The notes beneath the pieces are model-generated. The model made no database searches, had not been told where the DNA came from, and saw nothing but the letters and a program-made list of their open reading frames with translations. This document shows, piece after piece, positions 48,801-55,065 of a stretch of DNA of 64,000 nucleotides. The stretch is from Euborellia annulipes. Lineage: Eukaryota; Arthropoda; Insecta; Dermaptera; Anisolabididae. Position 1 is the first letter of the stretch. Every line of letters begins with the position of its first letter. The stretch is taken from assembly GCA_023213315.1 (NCBI GenBank), contig JAKCPI010010712.1, positions 1 through 64,000 on the forward strand, read 5' to 3'. Made by a program: the position numbers and the translations under genes.

Positions 48801-48825
48801 GTACTTCCACCGGGAAGTCCGACAT
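12495..48825 (-). CDS. Ect4: SARM1/Ect4 NAD+ hydrolase (ARM-SAM-SAM-TIR)
   Basis: TIR-domain NAD+ hydrolase of axons, the executioner of Wallerian degeneration in animals. Exons, 5' to 3': 48825-48691, 39794-39680, 38294-38062, 37047-36940, 36082-35909, 25285-25184, 22801-22652, 21822-21542, 20708-20537, 20475-19720, 18705-18581, 18507-18272, 18199-18100, 16793-16604, 16477-16356, 15612-15340, 12813-12495. To the TGA at 15383-15381 they give 3,231 bp, an exact multiple of three (1,076 residues). Order: Ser-rich N-terminus (1-255), ARM repeats (about 340-735), tandem SAM (about 730-862), TIR (about 880-1025). The TIR has [19 protein letters not shown] and the catalytic Glu, about residue 960, in DWVHREIV. 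The first exon starts right after an acceptor, so 5' exons lie upstream. Exon 17 is in frame only if the TGA is read through. Confidence 0.95.
13409..14513. mobile_element. 1.1-kb foldback transposon in Ect4 intron 16
   Basis: Ends GGCGTAGCCAG and CTGGCTACGCC. Most of the length is an inverted repeat: AACGCGACACCCCGTCAAAA near 13681 has its complement near 14439-14458, and the arms meet near 14060. G-runs sit just inside both ends. The flanks TATACATT and TATGTATC could be a decayed duplication. Confidence 0.8.
14858..15070 (+). repeat. tRNA-derived SINE
   Basis: Head GCCCTCAGGTCTTGGTGAGG with A-box-like sequence, a diverged B box, and a tail AGCTGCCGAAAAACATCTTA followed by AATAAATA. It is the same super-family as the copy at 28178. 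Confidence 0.6.
15340..15612 (-). CDS. Ect4: Ect4 exon 16, TIR end, stop and leaky context
   Basis: [20 protein letters not shown] closes the TIR domain. A Gly/Pro/Ser tail with [19 protein letters not shown] follows, then TGA at 15383-15381. The bases after the stop are CTAG. The same frame stays open for 13 more codons ([13 protein letters not shown]) to a donor GACAG|GTGAAA at 15340, leaving two bases that match exon 17. With the stop honoured, 15380-15340 is 3' UTR. Confidence 0.85.
15381..15383 (-). promoter_or_regulatory. candidate stop-codon readthrough site (TGA CTA G)
   Basis: TGA followed by CTAG is the strongest known cellular readthrough context in metazoans. The next in-frame stop is 120 codons away across a phase-matched intron. 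The context and open frame are seen in the sequence; readthrough is inferred. Confidence 0.6.
15680..16205. repeat. tRNA-like sequence plus foldback in Ect4 intron 15
   Basis: A tRNA-like head (AAGTGGCTAAGCTGCGG then GGGCTCGAGTCCAGC) at about 15696-15775 leads into a segment whose second half is inverted: AAGTCCCACCCATG near 15870 pairs with CATGGGTGGGACTT near 16030, across the ATTATTTCATTG arms. It resembles a type II tRNA-derived SINE pair inserted head to head. Confidence 0.6.
16356..16477 (-). CDS. Ect4: Ect4 exon 15, TIR catalytic Glu
   Basis: The first residue, Glu in EIVAALQ, corresponds to the catalytic glutamate of SARM1 (human E642). [20 protein letters not shown] follows. Acceptor TTATTTCAG, donor TACG|GTATGT, phase 2. 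Confidence 0.97.
16604..16793 (-). CDS. Ect4: Ect4 exon 14, TIR core
   Basis: [29 protein letters not shown] (BB loop region), [14 protein letters not shown] and ECKDWVHR. Donor ATAGG|GTAAGT, phase 0. Confidence 0.97.
17018..17970. repeat. large inverted repeat in Ect4 intron 13 with SINE and Penelope core
   Basis: The left arm (GGGACCCCACGGGTGGTGG near 17026) and right arm (GGGGACCCACCACC near 17953) are nested outside a second pair, GCCTGATAGCCGAGAGCG near 17322 and its complement near 17787. The left arm is split by a SINE body (about 17105-17235). The centre (17517-17741) is a Penelope-type foldback with CTGAAGATGATGG and CCATCGAAAC on the minus strand. A tRNA-like string (TTGTAAACAAG, then CTGGTTCGATT) lies near 17356-17380. 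Confidence 0.75.
18100..18199 (-). CDS. Ect4: Ect4 exon 13, TIR start
   Basis: Linker, then [15 protein letters not shown], the first beta strand of the TIR domain. Acceptor TTTTGTAG, donor GCTAG|GTATTT, phase 2. Confidence 0.95.
18272..18507 (-). CDS. Ect4: Ect4 exon 12, SAM2
   Basis: [18 protein letters not shown] through [17 protein letters not shown], the second SAM domain. Donor CCGTG|GTAAGT, phase 1. Confidence 0.95.
18581..18705 (-). CDS. Ect4: Ect4 exon 11, SAM1
   Basis: [19 protein letters not shown] to [10 protein letters not shown], the rest of SAM1, which drives octamer formation. Acceptor ATTTTCAG, donor CGAAG|GTAAAT, phase 2. Confidence 0.95.
18955..19530. repeat. foldback in Ect4 intron 10
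   Basis: TGCTCCTTACACTAAAATT near 19008 and AATTTTAGTGTAAGGAGTA near 19479 are inverted. The inner arms share AAGTTTTTTCAAAAATTTTG and its complement. There are no coding frames. Confidence 0.7.
19720..20475 (-). CDS. Ect4: Ect4 exon 10, ARM repeats and SAM1 start
   Basis: The largest exon (252 codons). It contains [40 protein letters not shown], and the ARM-SAM junction [15 protein letters not shown]. The frame extends upstream of the first internal Met to the acceptor ATATTGTAG. Donor CAG|GTGCGG is weak but phase-correct. Confidence 0.97.
20537..20708 (-). CDS. Ect4: Ect4 exon 9, ARM repeats
   Basis: [20 protein letters not shown] through [19 protein letters not shown]. Acceptor is a long T-run plus AG, donor TCAAG|GTGATT, phase 0. 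Confidence 0.95.
20778..20865. repeat. short GC-rich hairpin in Ect4 intron 8
   Basis: AAATTGGAAAAAGGAACGGG and its complement flank about 35 bp, making a stem of roughly 26 bp between the exons at 21542 and 20708. Confidence 0.75.
21041..21429. repeat. Penelope-derived foldback with hammerhead core
   Basis: The halves are inverted (AGAAAAGCAGCTAGC and complement). The + half has an intact core at 21328-21384: AGCCCAT/ATGGGCT outer stem I, CTGAAGA, stem II GGTCTC/GAGGCC, GAAA, CGTT. The left half (minus) is diverged. Confidence 0.7.
21542..21822 (-). CDS. Ect4: Ect4 exon 8, start of ARM region
   Basis: A Gly-rich stretch, then [20 protein letters not shown] and [12 protein letters not shown], the start of the ARM solenoid that senses NMN and NAD+. 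Donor TTAGG|GTAATT, phase 2. Confidence 0.95.
22337..22600. repeat. imperfect foldback
   Basis: TTAACAATACTTGGAAATTAAAAGG near its left end is complementary to CCTTTTAATTTCCAAGTATC near 22575. The inner part is diverged. Confidence 0.5.
22652..22801 (-). CDS. Ect4: Ect4 exon 7
   Basis: 50 codons, [10 protein letters not shown] to VVSAAQQ, containing [15 protein letters not shown]. Acceptor is a T-run plus AG, donor CAACAG|GTACTT, phase 0. Confidence 0.9.
24059..27631 (+). CDS. candidate small nested gene, about 59 residues
   Basis: On the strand opposite Ect4. Exon A: ATG at 24059, 12 codons ([12 protein letters not shown]), donor CACCA|GTAAGT at 24095. Exon B: acceptor CTGTTCTAG, 27489-27631, reading [20 protein letters not shown] and [20 protein letters not shown], stop TGA. 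The phases match (one base plus two). Exon B sits in a sharply GC-rich island and looks like ordinary protein. GC-rich sequence continues to 27790 and ends in an AATAAA. The 3.4-kb intron spans Ect4 exon 6 on the other strand and several foldbacks. I do not recognise the family; exon B could instead be the end of a longer gene or a retrotransposon relic. Confidence 0.4.
24463..24735. repeat. Penelope-derived foldback, decayed
   Basis: Same family as 6769-7197. One core reads CTGAAGATGGCC but has GAAAGGTC; the other has a changed first core base (TTGAAGA). Both are probably inactive. Confidence 0.7.
25184..25285 (-). CDS. Ect4: Ect4 exon 6, cassette or alternative start
   Basis: Phase 0 on both sides, 34 codons ([13 protein letters not shown] to FTSEK), donor AAAAG|GTAAAT. 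It joins in frame to the KAMTAQQQ exon. Two readings fit: a cassette exon after TTGCTTCAG (start 25285), or a first coding exon from the in-frame ATG at 25303, which has a stop just upstream and a TATAAATAG about 95 bp further up. Confidence 0.75.
25391..25399 (-). promoter_or_regulatory. TATA box, possible internal Ect4 promoter
   Basis: TATAAATAG on the minus strand, about 95 bp before an ATG that opens the frame of Ect4 exon 6. It is preceded by a GC-richer block (25480-25610). It would give an isoform lacking the Ser-rich N-terminus. TATA-like strings are common in AT-rich DNA, so this is weak alone. Confidence 0.3.
26430..26690. repeat. Penelope-type foldback with extra GC-rich stem
   Basis: Outer arms GTTCGTTTCGACTGCTTATT and complement. 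Inside is a second stem, GGGACCATGCATTCTGCACG and its complement (26529-26586). Confidence 0.7.
27994..28064. repeat. short hairpin
   Basis: GCAGACAGCCAGGAG and CTCCTGGCTGCCTGC are inverted around about 35 bp. Confidence 0.65.
28178..28331 (-). repeat. tRNA-derived SINE, intact head
   Basis: Minus strand: GCCCTCGGGCCTTGGTGCAG, A box TTGGTGCAGTGG, B box GGGTTCGCATCCC, then body and tail TTGCCGAAAAAGACCTTAAA. It has the best-preserved Pol III boxes in the window. Confidence 0.8.
28450..28575 (+). repeat. 5S rRNA-like sequence, degenerate
   Basis: GTTAAGCAATGCC followed 24 bp later by CGGGATTGGTGACCCCGAGC matches the order and spacing of the 5S internal control region (box A GTTAAGC, box C GGATGGGTGACC). 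The rest is diverged and no T-run terminator follows at the right place. It is either a 5S pseudogene or the head of a 5S-derived SINE (SINE3 type). Confidence 0.5.
28850..29040. repeat. Penelope-derived foldback
   Basis: Both halves carry TTATTTGTAAAAATTAC-type arms. The + core has CTGAAGA, stem II GGTC/GACC and GAAACATT; the cleavage triplet is altered. A single half-copy is at 40300-40430. Confidence 0.7.
29041..30898. other. intron sequence, nothing recognised
   Basis: AT-rich intron of Ect4. Short open frames at 29342-29582 on both strands have no splice or motif support. A GC-richer patch lies at 29740-29800. Confidence 0.5.
30899..31643. mobile_element. Tc1/mariner-type foldback MITE, 745 bp
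   Basis: Ends CAGGGATAGACAAAATAATA and the complementary TATTATTTTGTCTATCCCCTG. TA follows the right end and TG the left, consistent with a TA duplication mutated on one side. The whole element is an inverted repeat meeting near 31270. Confidence 0.8.
31644..33494. other. intron sequence, nothing recognised
   Basis: AT-rich Ect4 intron. A GC-rich patch with partial inverted symmetry (GGCACGTGCGTGCCACGGGC) is near 33205. No gene seen. Confidence 0.45.
33495..34265 (-). repeat. two-hairpin repeat family, copy interrupted by a foldback
   Basis: Reverse-oriented copy. The hairpin AAAATCTGATGTGACTGG...CACCAGATTTTT is at 33497-33523, shortened inside. The body follows, and the far end TACTTTCTCTCTC...GGTAAGAGAAA is at about 34212-34258. 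A Penelope foldback sits inside it. Confidence 0.75.
33613..33866. mobile_element. Penelope-derived foldback insertion with 13-bp duplication
   Basis: An almost perfect inverted repeat (GCCGAGCAGCTAGATTTATT and complement) centred near 33722. It interrupts the repeat at 33495. ATATTTATATTTT stands on both sides (about 33602 and 33868), a 13-bp target duplication. The core has ATGAAGA instead of CTGAAGA plus CCGAAACGTC. Confidence 0.75.
35003..35428. mobile_element. hAT MITE, outer
   Basis: Ends CAGTGGTTTTCAAACT and AGTTTGGAAAACGCTG. Flanked by CCCTAAGA (34995-35002) and CCCCAAGA (35429-35436), an 8-bp duplication with one change. Holds a second hAT element. Confidence 0.85.
35222..35388. mobile_element. 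hAT MITE, inner, 167 bp
   Basis: Starts CAGCGGTTCCCAAC and ends GTTCAGAACCGCTG. Flanked by CCTTACAC (35214-35221) and CCTTAGAC (35389-35396), an 8-bp duplication with one change. Confidence 0.85.
35445..35612. mobile_element. palindromic MITE with TTAA duplication
   Basis: Ends GGGCTCCTTACACGG and CCGTGTAAGGAGCCC, TTAA on both sides (35441-35444, 35613-35616). The TTAA target suggests piggyBac or Kolobok type. Confidence 0.8.
35637..35733. repeat. GC-rich hairpin
   Basis: GATTAAGCGTCCGAGGAGG, then GGCGCATGCG, with complementary GCGCATGCGCC and CCTCCTCGGAATCTTAATC, around about 32 bp. It is 175 bp from the 3' end of Ect4 exon 5 on the intron side. Confidence 0.8.
35909..36082 (-). CDS. Ect4: Ect4 exon 5
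   Basis: 58 codons starting [10 protein letters not shown] and ending [11 protein letters not shown]. Acceptor TTTTTTTCAG, donor CCAG|GTGTGT, phase 0 on both sides. Confidence 0.9.
36940..37047 (-). CDS. Ect4: Ect4 exon 4
   Basis: 36 codons with an Ala run and [12 protein letters not shown]. Acceptor ATTTCCAG, donor CACAG|GTTTGT, phase 0 on both sides, so it could be skipped without a frameshift. Confidence 0.9.
37137..37300 (-). repeat. tRNA-derived SINE
   Basis: Minus strand: B-box-like GGGTTCGATTCCCGTCCC, a body with AAATAAATAGGGATGGGGTC and a tail ACCAAAAAAGACCTTAAATT. The head is degraded. It lies in Ect4 intron 3, just upstream of exon 4. Confidence 0.7.
37745..37905 (+). repeat. tRNA-derived SINE
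   Basis: AAGTAGCTCAGAGAGAAGAC, then GATTCGCTTCCCGTCCC and a body ending AATAGGGATAGAGTCTAAAT GGCC. Same family as 37137, opposite orientation, so RNA across both could pair. Confidence 0.65.
38062..38294 (-). CDS. Ect4: Ect4 exon 3 (conserved MKSDLCEL segment)
   Basis: Encodes [16 protein letters not shown] and an acidic Pro-containing tail ending APPTPAP. This segment is conserved among arthropod Ect4 proteins. Donor CACCT|GTAAGT, phase 0. Confidence 0.9.
39680..39794 (-). CDS. Ect4: Ect4 exon 2 (Ser-rich linker)
   Basis: Read in the frame set by its neighbours it gives [13 protein letters not shown], then Ser/Thr/Ala, ending MHSVQ. Another open frame gives a Pro-rich peptide, but its phase does not fit. 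Acceptor GGTTTCAG, donor CAAG|GTAATG, phase 1. Confidence 0.9.
40300..40430 (+). repeat. Penelope tail fragment
   Basis: CTGAAAAAGACC, GGCCGAAACGTTG and TTTTTACAAATAAACCACAG: a half-copy of the family at 28850 with a damaged core (CTGAAAA). Confidence 0.65.
40490..40617 (-). repeat. tRNA-derived SINE, degraded
   Basis: Minus strand: GCCCCCGGGCTTGGTGTAAT, a degraded middle and a tail TGGTGGCCATCC. The head is the same as the copies at 1 and 63487. Confidence 0.55.
40646..40877. mobile_element. Tc1/mariner (Tigger-like) MITE, 232 bp
   Basis: CAGCAAAGTCTTGCTAATCC at the left, GGATTAGCAAGACTACTG at the right, TA on both sides. Confidence 0.8.
41735..41885 (+). repeat. tRNA-derived SINE
   Basis: B-box-like GTAGGTTCGCCTCCCGACCC and a tail GGCCTCAGATGCCGATAAAG ACCTTGAG. 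Abuts the hairpin repeat at 41889. Confidence 0.65.
41889..42412 (-). repeat. two-hairpin repeat family, middle replaced
   Basis: The hairpin AAAATCTGGTATGAC with CACACAACTTTCTCTTACC and its complement is at 41891-41982. The opposite end, ATACTTTCTCTATATA...AAGAAAGTAAA, is near 42365-42410. The part between is shortened or replaced. Confidence 0.7.
43040..43105 (+). repeat. two-hairpin repeat family, left hairpin only
   Basis: TTTACTTTCTCTTACC and GAGAGAAAGTATTGGATTC with an AT-rich loop. The body is missing. Confidence 0.65.
44058..44676 (+). repeat. two-hairpin repeat family, full-length copy
   Basis: Starts TTTTACTTTCTCTTAAC with a complementary GAGAGAGAA after an AT-rich loop. The body of about 500 bp contains AATTCGATGTCGAGATTTTG and TTTTAGATGCTCTTTAAAAT. 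It ends in a hairpin from AAAAATCTGGTGTGAC to GTCACACCAGATTTTTTT. No open frame of note. Confidence 0.8.
46243..46438 (+). repeat. two-hairpin repeat family, right part
   Basis: Begins at CCATGGTAACAAAATATAAA and keeps the right hairpin with paired CTTTCGATTACC / GGTAAGAGAAAG inside AATCTGGTGTGAC / GTCACACCAGATT. Confidence 0.75.
47568..47705. repeat. Penelope-derived foldback
   Basis: GGAAGAATAAATGAGCAAGC and complement as outer arms, with GTGACCGAAACGTCGG in the centre. The CTGANGA half of the core is missing. Confidence 0.7.
48086..48412. repeat. foldback upstream of the Ect4 exon at 48691
   Basis: AAAGCAGGAGCAGCCA and GGCTGCTCCTGTGC outer arms, with further pairing inside (TTATTTGAACA / TGTTCAAATAA). 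It lies in Ect4 intron 1, downstream of the exon at 48825-48691. Confidence 0.7.
48691..48825 (-). CDS. Ect4: Ect4 exon 1 seen (N-terminal)
   Basis: Codes MSDFPVEV, then an Ala/Ser/Thr-rich stretch. It starts directly after TTTCAG, so it is an internal exon whose ATG may be the initiator for one isoform. Donor ACACAA|GTGAGT, phase 0. Confidence 0.85.
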
Positions 48826-49280
48826 CTGAAATTATCAAACCTATTAGATATGTTTATCTCTAATCATGATGAATCAATATAGAGCATCAATCATCCATCA
48901 GATTATATATATTATGATCTATAAATATAAAAATGTTATAAAATAAATAGAACTCAAAGAATTTCTTTATCTTACAAGATCTCCAAATGTGTGTTTAGAT
49001 TTGGAACTAAGATATATGACTTTAACGACTGTCGTTTTCTATTTCTTTAATATCTATTTAATATTTTGGGCAAGAAAGCATACATCATTTTTTGGAAAAA
49101 GTCTTTTAAGAATCCTTATTATTCAATTTAAATATATTTTTATTCCTCAAGATGGGAGGCTAACCCCTGTCTTTTGGAACCTGAAGCGAGTTGGATACCT
49201 CTGTTCCAAGATGTATTAGATTTTGTATTCGCAAAATTTTTTAACACTATGTCTTGTTTTCTTCTTTTTTAATTTTTAAT

Positions 49281-49710
49281 CAGGTCTATTCTCTAAAAAC
49301 AGACGTTAAAATTTAAAATAAACAAATGGGTGTTAAAAAGTAATGTATTGATAAAAACAATGAGGGTTAAAAAATGATATTCTCTAAACAAAGTTTTAAA
49401 AGTGACGTTAACATGTTGCTTTTATTTCAAAGCTATCAAAATCATAACCTTAATTTTTAGGTTAAGGACGCCTGTTAATTTTAAACACGACGTTAAAATA
49501 TTAAATGCACCCCCTAGACATGGCATTAATTTTTAACACTATTTACTAAATGTTAAAGCTTTTGCTTTAAATTTTTGTTTACAGAATAGCTATTTGAGGC
49601 AAGGAAGTGATTTTGAATAGCATTTTTTAACCCTCATTGTTTTTACATTACTTTTTAACACCTATTTGTTTATTTTAAATTTTAACGTCTGTTTTTAGAG
49701 AATAGACCTG
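49281..49710. repeat. foldback, 430 bp
   Basis: CAGGTCTATTCTCTAAAAAC at the left and its complement ending at 49710. The AACGTCTGTTTTTAGAG arms are nearly perfect. Confidence 0.8.
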
Positions 49711-49757
49711 AATATGATTTAACTTTCGACCGTTGGTTCTCATTGAAACATTTTGTA

Positions 49758-49897
49758 AATTAAAATTAAATATACAAATTAAACACTAGGTTATTTGTTT
49801 CAAAGGTTTTTATTAATTAAAAAAATACGTATCGTGTCAATTTTTAATTAATAAAAACAAATAACCTAGTGTTTAATTTGTATATTTAATTTTAATT
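49758..49897. repeat. palindrome, 140 bp
   Basis: AATTTGTATATTTAATTTTA arm and complement, with AAACACTAGGTTATTTGTTT inside. Starts about 50 bp after the foldback at 49281-49710. Confidence 0.8.
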
Positions 49898-50433
49898 TTT
49901 CTTTATCTCTATGCTATTTATTTTATTTTTATTTTCATATTTTGATACTGATTAAAATTTTACTAATGAATAAGTAAATTTGATAACTTTTTGAAAGTTT
50001 AAAAAAATAAAAATAAAATAAGATTAAGATTGTTCCAAATACAGTATATCGATAGAGAATCTTTTATAGATTCTAAGATGAACTTTCGTTTAGATATAGA
50101 AGATTCCTATAAAATTAAATTGGTATTGGTTGCTTTTGAGGTCATTTCACAGCTTCGTGTTGTGGGATCGTTGTGACAGCTTTATGTTGTTGTTATATGG
50201 TCATAAATAGATGCAGAAGGTTGGTTTATGGTCAATGATCATTAAAATGTTAAGTATTTAAATCCTTTTTCTATTTTGAGCTCTTTTTCGAGTCACTGAC
50301 TGATAGGACCATTAGAGAATAATATTATTAACTATCTTCTCTAGGAAAAGGGGAGCCCATCAAGTATATGCTTAGCAAATGTATCCATTTAACTAGCGAC
50401 ATGGAATAAAAGTTAAATGCAAACTAAAAAATA

Positions 50434-50480
50434 CTTTCTCTCTATATATATTTCATATATAGGGTAAGAGAAAGTAAAAA
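50434..50480. repeat. two-hairpin repeat family, terminal hairpin only
   Basis: ATACTTTCTCTCTATATAT and GGTAAGAGAAAGTAAAA form the hairpin without any body. Confidence 0.65.
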
Positions 50481-50579
50481 GGGAATCCCGAATAGAAATT
50501 TTAAAATTTCCATATTAACTTTAAGTGGAGAAGAACGCGAGATATATAGAAGACGAAATAAAAAGAAAGACTTGTTTTT

Positions 50580-50860
50580 AGCCCGAATTATCTTATTTTC
50601 TCTTGTCAACGTTTCTGGAATTAAACGTCACCCATCTTCACGACAAAGGTGTTAAAAAATTCTTCGCACTGCCTTTGTTTTTTTTTTTTTTTTTTACTTA
50701 TCTAACATAAGTAAGAATGTTAGTATATTTTGGAATATACATATTAATCTGCATGTAAATATGCTGAGCCATTATCAGAGTTAATGCATATATATTTTGG
50801 AATTTGTATATTCCAAAATATACTAACATTCTTACTTATCTAACAACCGAAGGAGGCAGC
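50580..50860. repeat. Penelope-like fragment and palindrome
   Basis: A decayed core on the minus strand (GAAGATGGGTGACG, then AACGTTGACA) lies at about 50600-50640. It is followed by an inverted pair, ATGTTAGTATATTTTGGAAT and complement, at 50718-50832 that contains a T-run. Confidence 0.5.
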
Positions 50861-53800
50861 TCTAAGAATTTTTTAACACCTGGGGTGATGTTTAAAATAA
50901 ATATATTGATTAACTAAAAAATTTTAAATATACCAACCTATAAGCTTATGTATTTACCCCTATAACTAAATGCAGTTGAATGATCCACTGGGTGCCGCTT
51001 CATCAGACGCTATCCATCAAGGGCATTGATTTCCCAATCCATTTAAATTTTATAAAAAAATTAAAAATTTATAGAACAATTCTTGATAATGAACCACATA
51101 TAATTTCAATGTCGAAAAATGCTAAATGGAATGTATTTACTTCACTGTTGTTGAGGTTATATAACAGCGATGGTAAATGAATTATTGAAAATTTTTCCTG
51201 ATTCGAGAAGAGAACATAAATAATAGGTCAAGGGAACTTCAATTTTTTTTTTAAATTATTTATTAAACTAGGCGGAAAGCCCGTCAAAGGGCTGCGCCCC
51301 TGGACCCCCTTGCTCTCAGGCGAGCAAGTTTATTGCCAATTTGGGATATTTCATGTTGCAATGCAAGTAGTCGTATTCCTGGAAAGCCGGCTCTCAGAGC
51401 TACCAACTGCCTCTCTAATTTCCAAGCCAACTTGTCGATTTTATATTCTCATATTGAATAAATTTGATTATAATTATTTTTCCAAAATTATTTAAGAGAT
51501 TCAGATTATTACTACTTTACTCCCAGATTCATGTACTATATGTGTACTTAATTTCAAATAGATTCAGTGTGGATTTCTATAGAACATATAAATACATACA
51601 TACATACATTTTTCCCATTTCATTTATATACCCGTGGTATATTTAGATAATAGATAATGTATTTTTTCATTTTTAAAAATATTAATAAATGCCATTTTCT
51701 AATTCAAAGAAAGAAGTTCAATTTTTTCATATTCCATAAGCAATTTTTACATCATTCCTACATAATATTCACAACAAAAAAAACGATTGTTTGTGAGTTA
51801 AAAGATAAACCGCAACATTTTACTTTTTTGAAGAGGTTTTGGTTGAATTGGAACAGAGAATAGAAATCTCGAGTATAGTCGGCTAGGTCGTGACCCGTGA
51901 CCAGATGATTAGAATATGAATGAAGCCATTTATATGAATTAAAAATTAACATCTTAATGATAAATCGGTTGGTTGAAATTTTAACTATTAACCTAAAAAA
52001 AAGAAATATTTATTTTTTCTAAATTCTCTCATAAACTTTATTTTCTATACACTTAATCCTAGTAGTAAAGTATAATTAAATAAATAAATTTCATATCTAA
52101 ATTAATTTCATTTTCATCTTGGAGTATAAATTAATTTCATTTACATCTATTCTCCTATCTCCATTATCAAATTCTCACAATAGATATGTTAAAAGAAAAA
52201 TTTTTTATTATAAATGGTTCCAGGGGCCTATCCAGGAGGGCGGGGTTGGGAGGGAGGTATATGAGTCCAAACACCCCTTCCCTAAATCCCCAAAAAAATA
52301 AATAAAAATTCACCCTGTAAGCCTATTTATAGAGAGAAATATGATGTTAAAATTTTAAATATTGTTAGAATTTTATAAAAATATTTTATATTCTTTGAAA
52401 TTTATTCATTTGGAAGGGGCTGTGAGGGATTATCTCTCGGATCATCCGAACCCCCTCCCCGGTAAAAATTTTTTTCTGATTACAGCCCTGTCTGCTGGTT
52501 CAGATAAATTAGTATATTAACAAATTCCCTAAAACCGGTATTCCATGAATTTCGTCTTAGGTGTTTTAATCCAAAAGCAGACAGAAAAAAATCCATGTCT
52601 CTTAAAATATTTTCACATTATAGAAACATTAATAAAAATATCTTAATTATTTTAATAAAAAAATTGTTTGTAAAACAAAAAAAAAAAAAAGAATCTGATT
52701 AAAATTCCAGTTGATTTGTGAAATGAAAACTATTTATAGCAAAGTGCACTTGATTTATTGTCAATGCATCCATGGCCAATAGGTTGAGTCATCTCCAATG
52801 GCCAGGGCCGATCTTCGTCCTTGGACCCTCCCCCCTGTTTATATTGTATACATATATATATTTCGATTCATCAATTTTGTGTTTGAATGTTGTGTCTTCA
52901 ATTCTTAGGCCGTTGACTCTTTCCGGCGCTTAATTGCCTTATCTGCACTTAAAACTGAATTCCTGGCTTCGGGCATTCCTCTCTTCGGGGCAATGGCATC
53001 CACCAAAACTTCAGTCAAAAGATCTTTATGGACATTCGATCCAAATATATTATGCTATTAGATATTATTGTTATTTTTACTTAGAAATTTTTTAATTAGG
53101 AAGCCTTAATTAAAGGAAATAAATGAGCCATAATATAAGAATGTTCATGTTTAAAGGAAAATGCATTAGGATTCATTGAAAGGCACGTTGTTCTGATGGA
53201 TATTTTCAAAATAAAATTCCTTGCATTTTTTAGATAGCCTACCTATATTATTATATTTTCATTTATAATACAGTTAGGAAGGAGACTTAGAAAGATGGAA
53301 AAATGTTATTATTGTATAACGCCCAGGACCGTAGCCAGAAAATTTTTTCGATTTGCAGTTCGAATGACTAGACCCCTCCCAATTGAATAAATTTTTTAAA
53401 ATATTTTCTATATTTAAGTAACAGTATTTTAAAATTTAACATACATTTTTCTTATGGGGTGTCTTTGCAATAGCTAACGAAACATTTATTCTTTCGATAT
53501 TTAAATTTTTTCGAGGGTATTTTTGCCTTTTTTGTATACTACCAGGGCCTATCGGTGCCCACTATCCCTTAAGACCTGCTCCTAATATCGTCTAATTTTT
53601 TTTTCCATTCATAGTATTATTTTCCAATGTTATTTATTTTTATTTTTTAAGAACTTTTTGCCTATCTTAACATTATTATTGGTCTTATCTTGAGATAAGT
53701 TAAAAATATTTTCAATACATGTTTCTCTTTTGCTATAAAACTTAAAGAAAAATTGAAATATTAAATTCAAAACATTTCTTTCAGTTAAATCTCTTAAAAT

Positions 53801-54165
53801 TTATTTATAAAATTTTTCGTACGTATATTAAATAAAACACTAAACATTTGATAAGTGATTTATACTTATAAAACTTTTCAATGATAACTTATATCAAGGT
53901 TATAAACGTATATATGACATATGTTATTGGAATCTAAGAATTAACTATGTATATCTATTTTACGTAAATTAGATAAATTTTATTATTATTTTTTTTTTTT
54001 TTTTTTAGAAAATTTTGATTGAAAAAGTAGATAAGTGTGAGTTAGTTAATTATAAACTGAAAGACTATTAACATTTCATTATCAGACCTTACTAAATTTA
54101 TAAATAATGCAATTATTTTAATATTACTATCTCCTAATGTATTCATATGTGTATTCCAATTTTTT
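50861..54165. other. AT-rich stretch, no gene assigned
   Basis: No gene with splice or motif support. The one notable block is 52908-53062, GC-richer and open on both strands (minus end reads RNSVLSADKAIKRRKESTA before a stop). It could be a relic coding end. The + frame at 50980-51180 has no support. Confidence 0.4.
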
Positions 54166-54402
54166 AACACTCACACTTTTTTCCCATTCACAAACAAACA
54201 GTCTCTTCGGCAACTCAGGCCGTTTAAGACTTTTTACGATACCCGTTATTTGTAAATATATCTATTGGGGCTCCAGGCATTCTTATTTAAGCTATTTGGT
54301 ATTCAAAAGGTTTAATTAAAATCATCGGACAGCCTGAGATCCGAACCCTCGACTCTTGATATACAAGGCAGGCGCGCTTCCAACTACACCAATCCCGAGG
54401 GC
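54166..54402 (-). repeat. tRNA-derived SINE, near full length
   Basis: Minus strand: GCCCTCGGGATTGGTGTAGT head, B box AGGGTTCGGATCTC, a body with CTTAAATAAGAATGCCTGG and a 3' part TTGCCGAAGAGACTGTTTG. It matches the copies at 1 and 7422. Confidence 0.75.
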
Positions 54403-54907
54403 GTATTCCAATTAAATAACTATTGGATCTTATTGATTAAATGACATTTTTTAAAGCCATAAATATAAATAACTGATTGAACATTGGAGGATGAAAGAGA
54501 CTATTTAATTTTCAGAGGGTGCATGCAGCTTCTTAGAAAAATTATGAAAATAAAAAAAAAAAAAATAGGATGGGCCAAAAAAATCGATTATTTTTACTTT
54601 TTTTTTTTTAAATTCCGACACTGAAAAATTGCTTCCTAGACAAAAGAAATTTTTGTTAAATTCTTCAAACTTTAACCTCCGTTATCTCCTAAACGGAAAA
54701 AGTTATTAAAAAATTGTAAAATACTACTTTTGTAGAGTGTTCAATTTCCTACAAAAAATGTATAGGAATTTTCTGTACGATCAAGTACTGACGAGATACG
54801 GATTTTGTCATATGAAACTGAAAAAAAATTAGGTGTTGGCTGTGTCTTCTACACAGCCGGTGGCTTTTTAACGTGACAACGTCTTTTTGCTTGAATTCAA
54901 AAAATTT

Positions 54908-54948
54908 TTTTTCTCTTACCTATATTGAAATATAAAGAGAGAAAGTAT
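54908..54948. repeat. two-hairpin family hairpin inside the TIR element
   Basis: TTCTCTTACCTATATTGAAA, then GAGAGAAAGTATTG: a left hairpin of the dispersed family embedded in the 2-kb element. Confidence 0.6.
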
Positions 54949-55065
54949 TGTTTTTATTTTTTTTTTACTAGTAGTTTGTTTTCATAAATAAACATGTTCA
55001 AACATTTTCATTGAAACAATATATGACAGAGGTGGCTTTTTTTTATCCATTAAGGGCGACTTATG

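Noticed and set aside
50980..51180. 66-codon + frame
   Set aside because: AT-driven Lys/Ile-rich composition, no splice signals or recognised motif.
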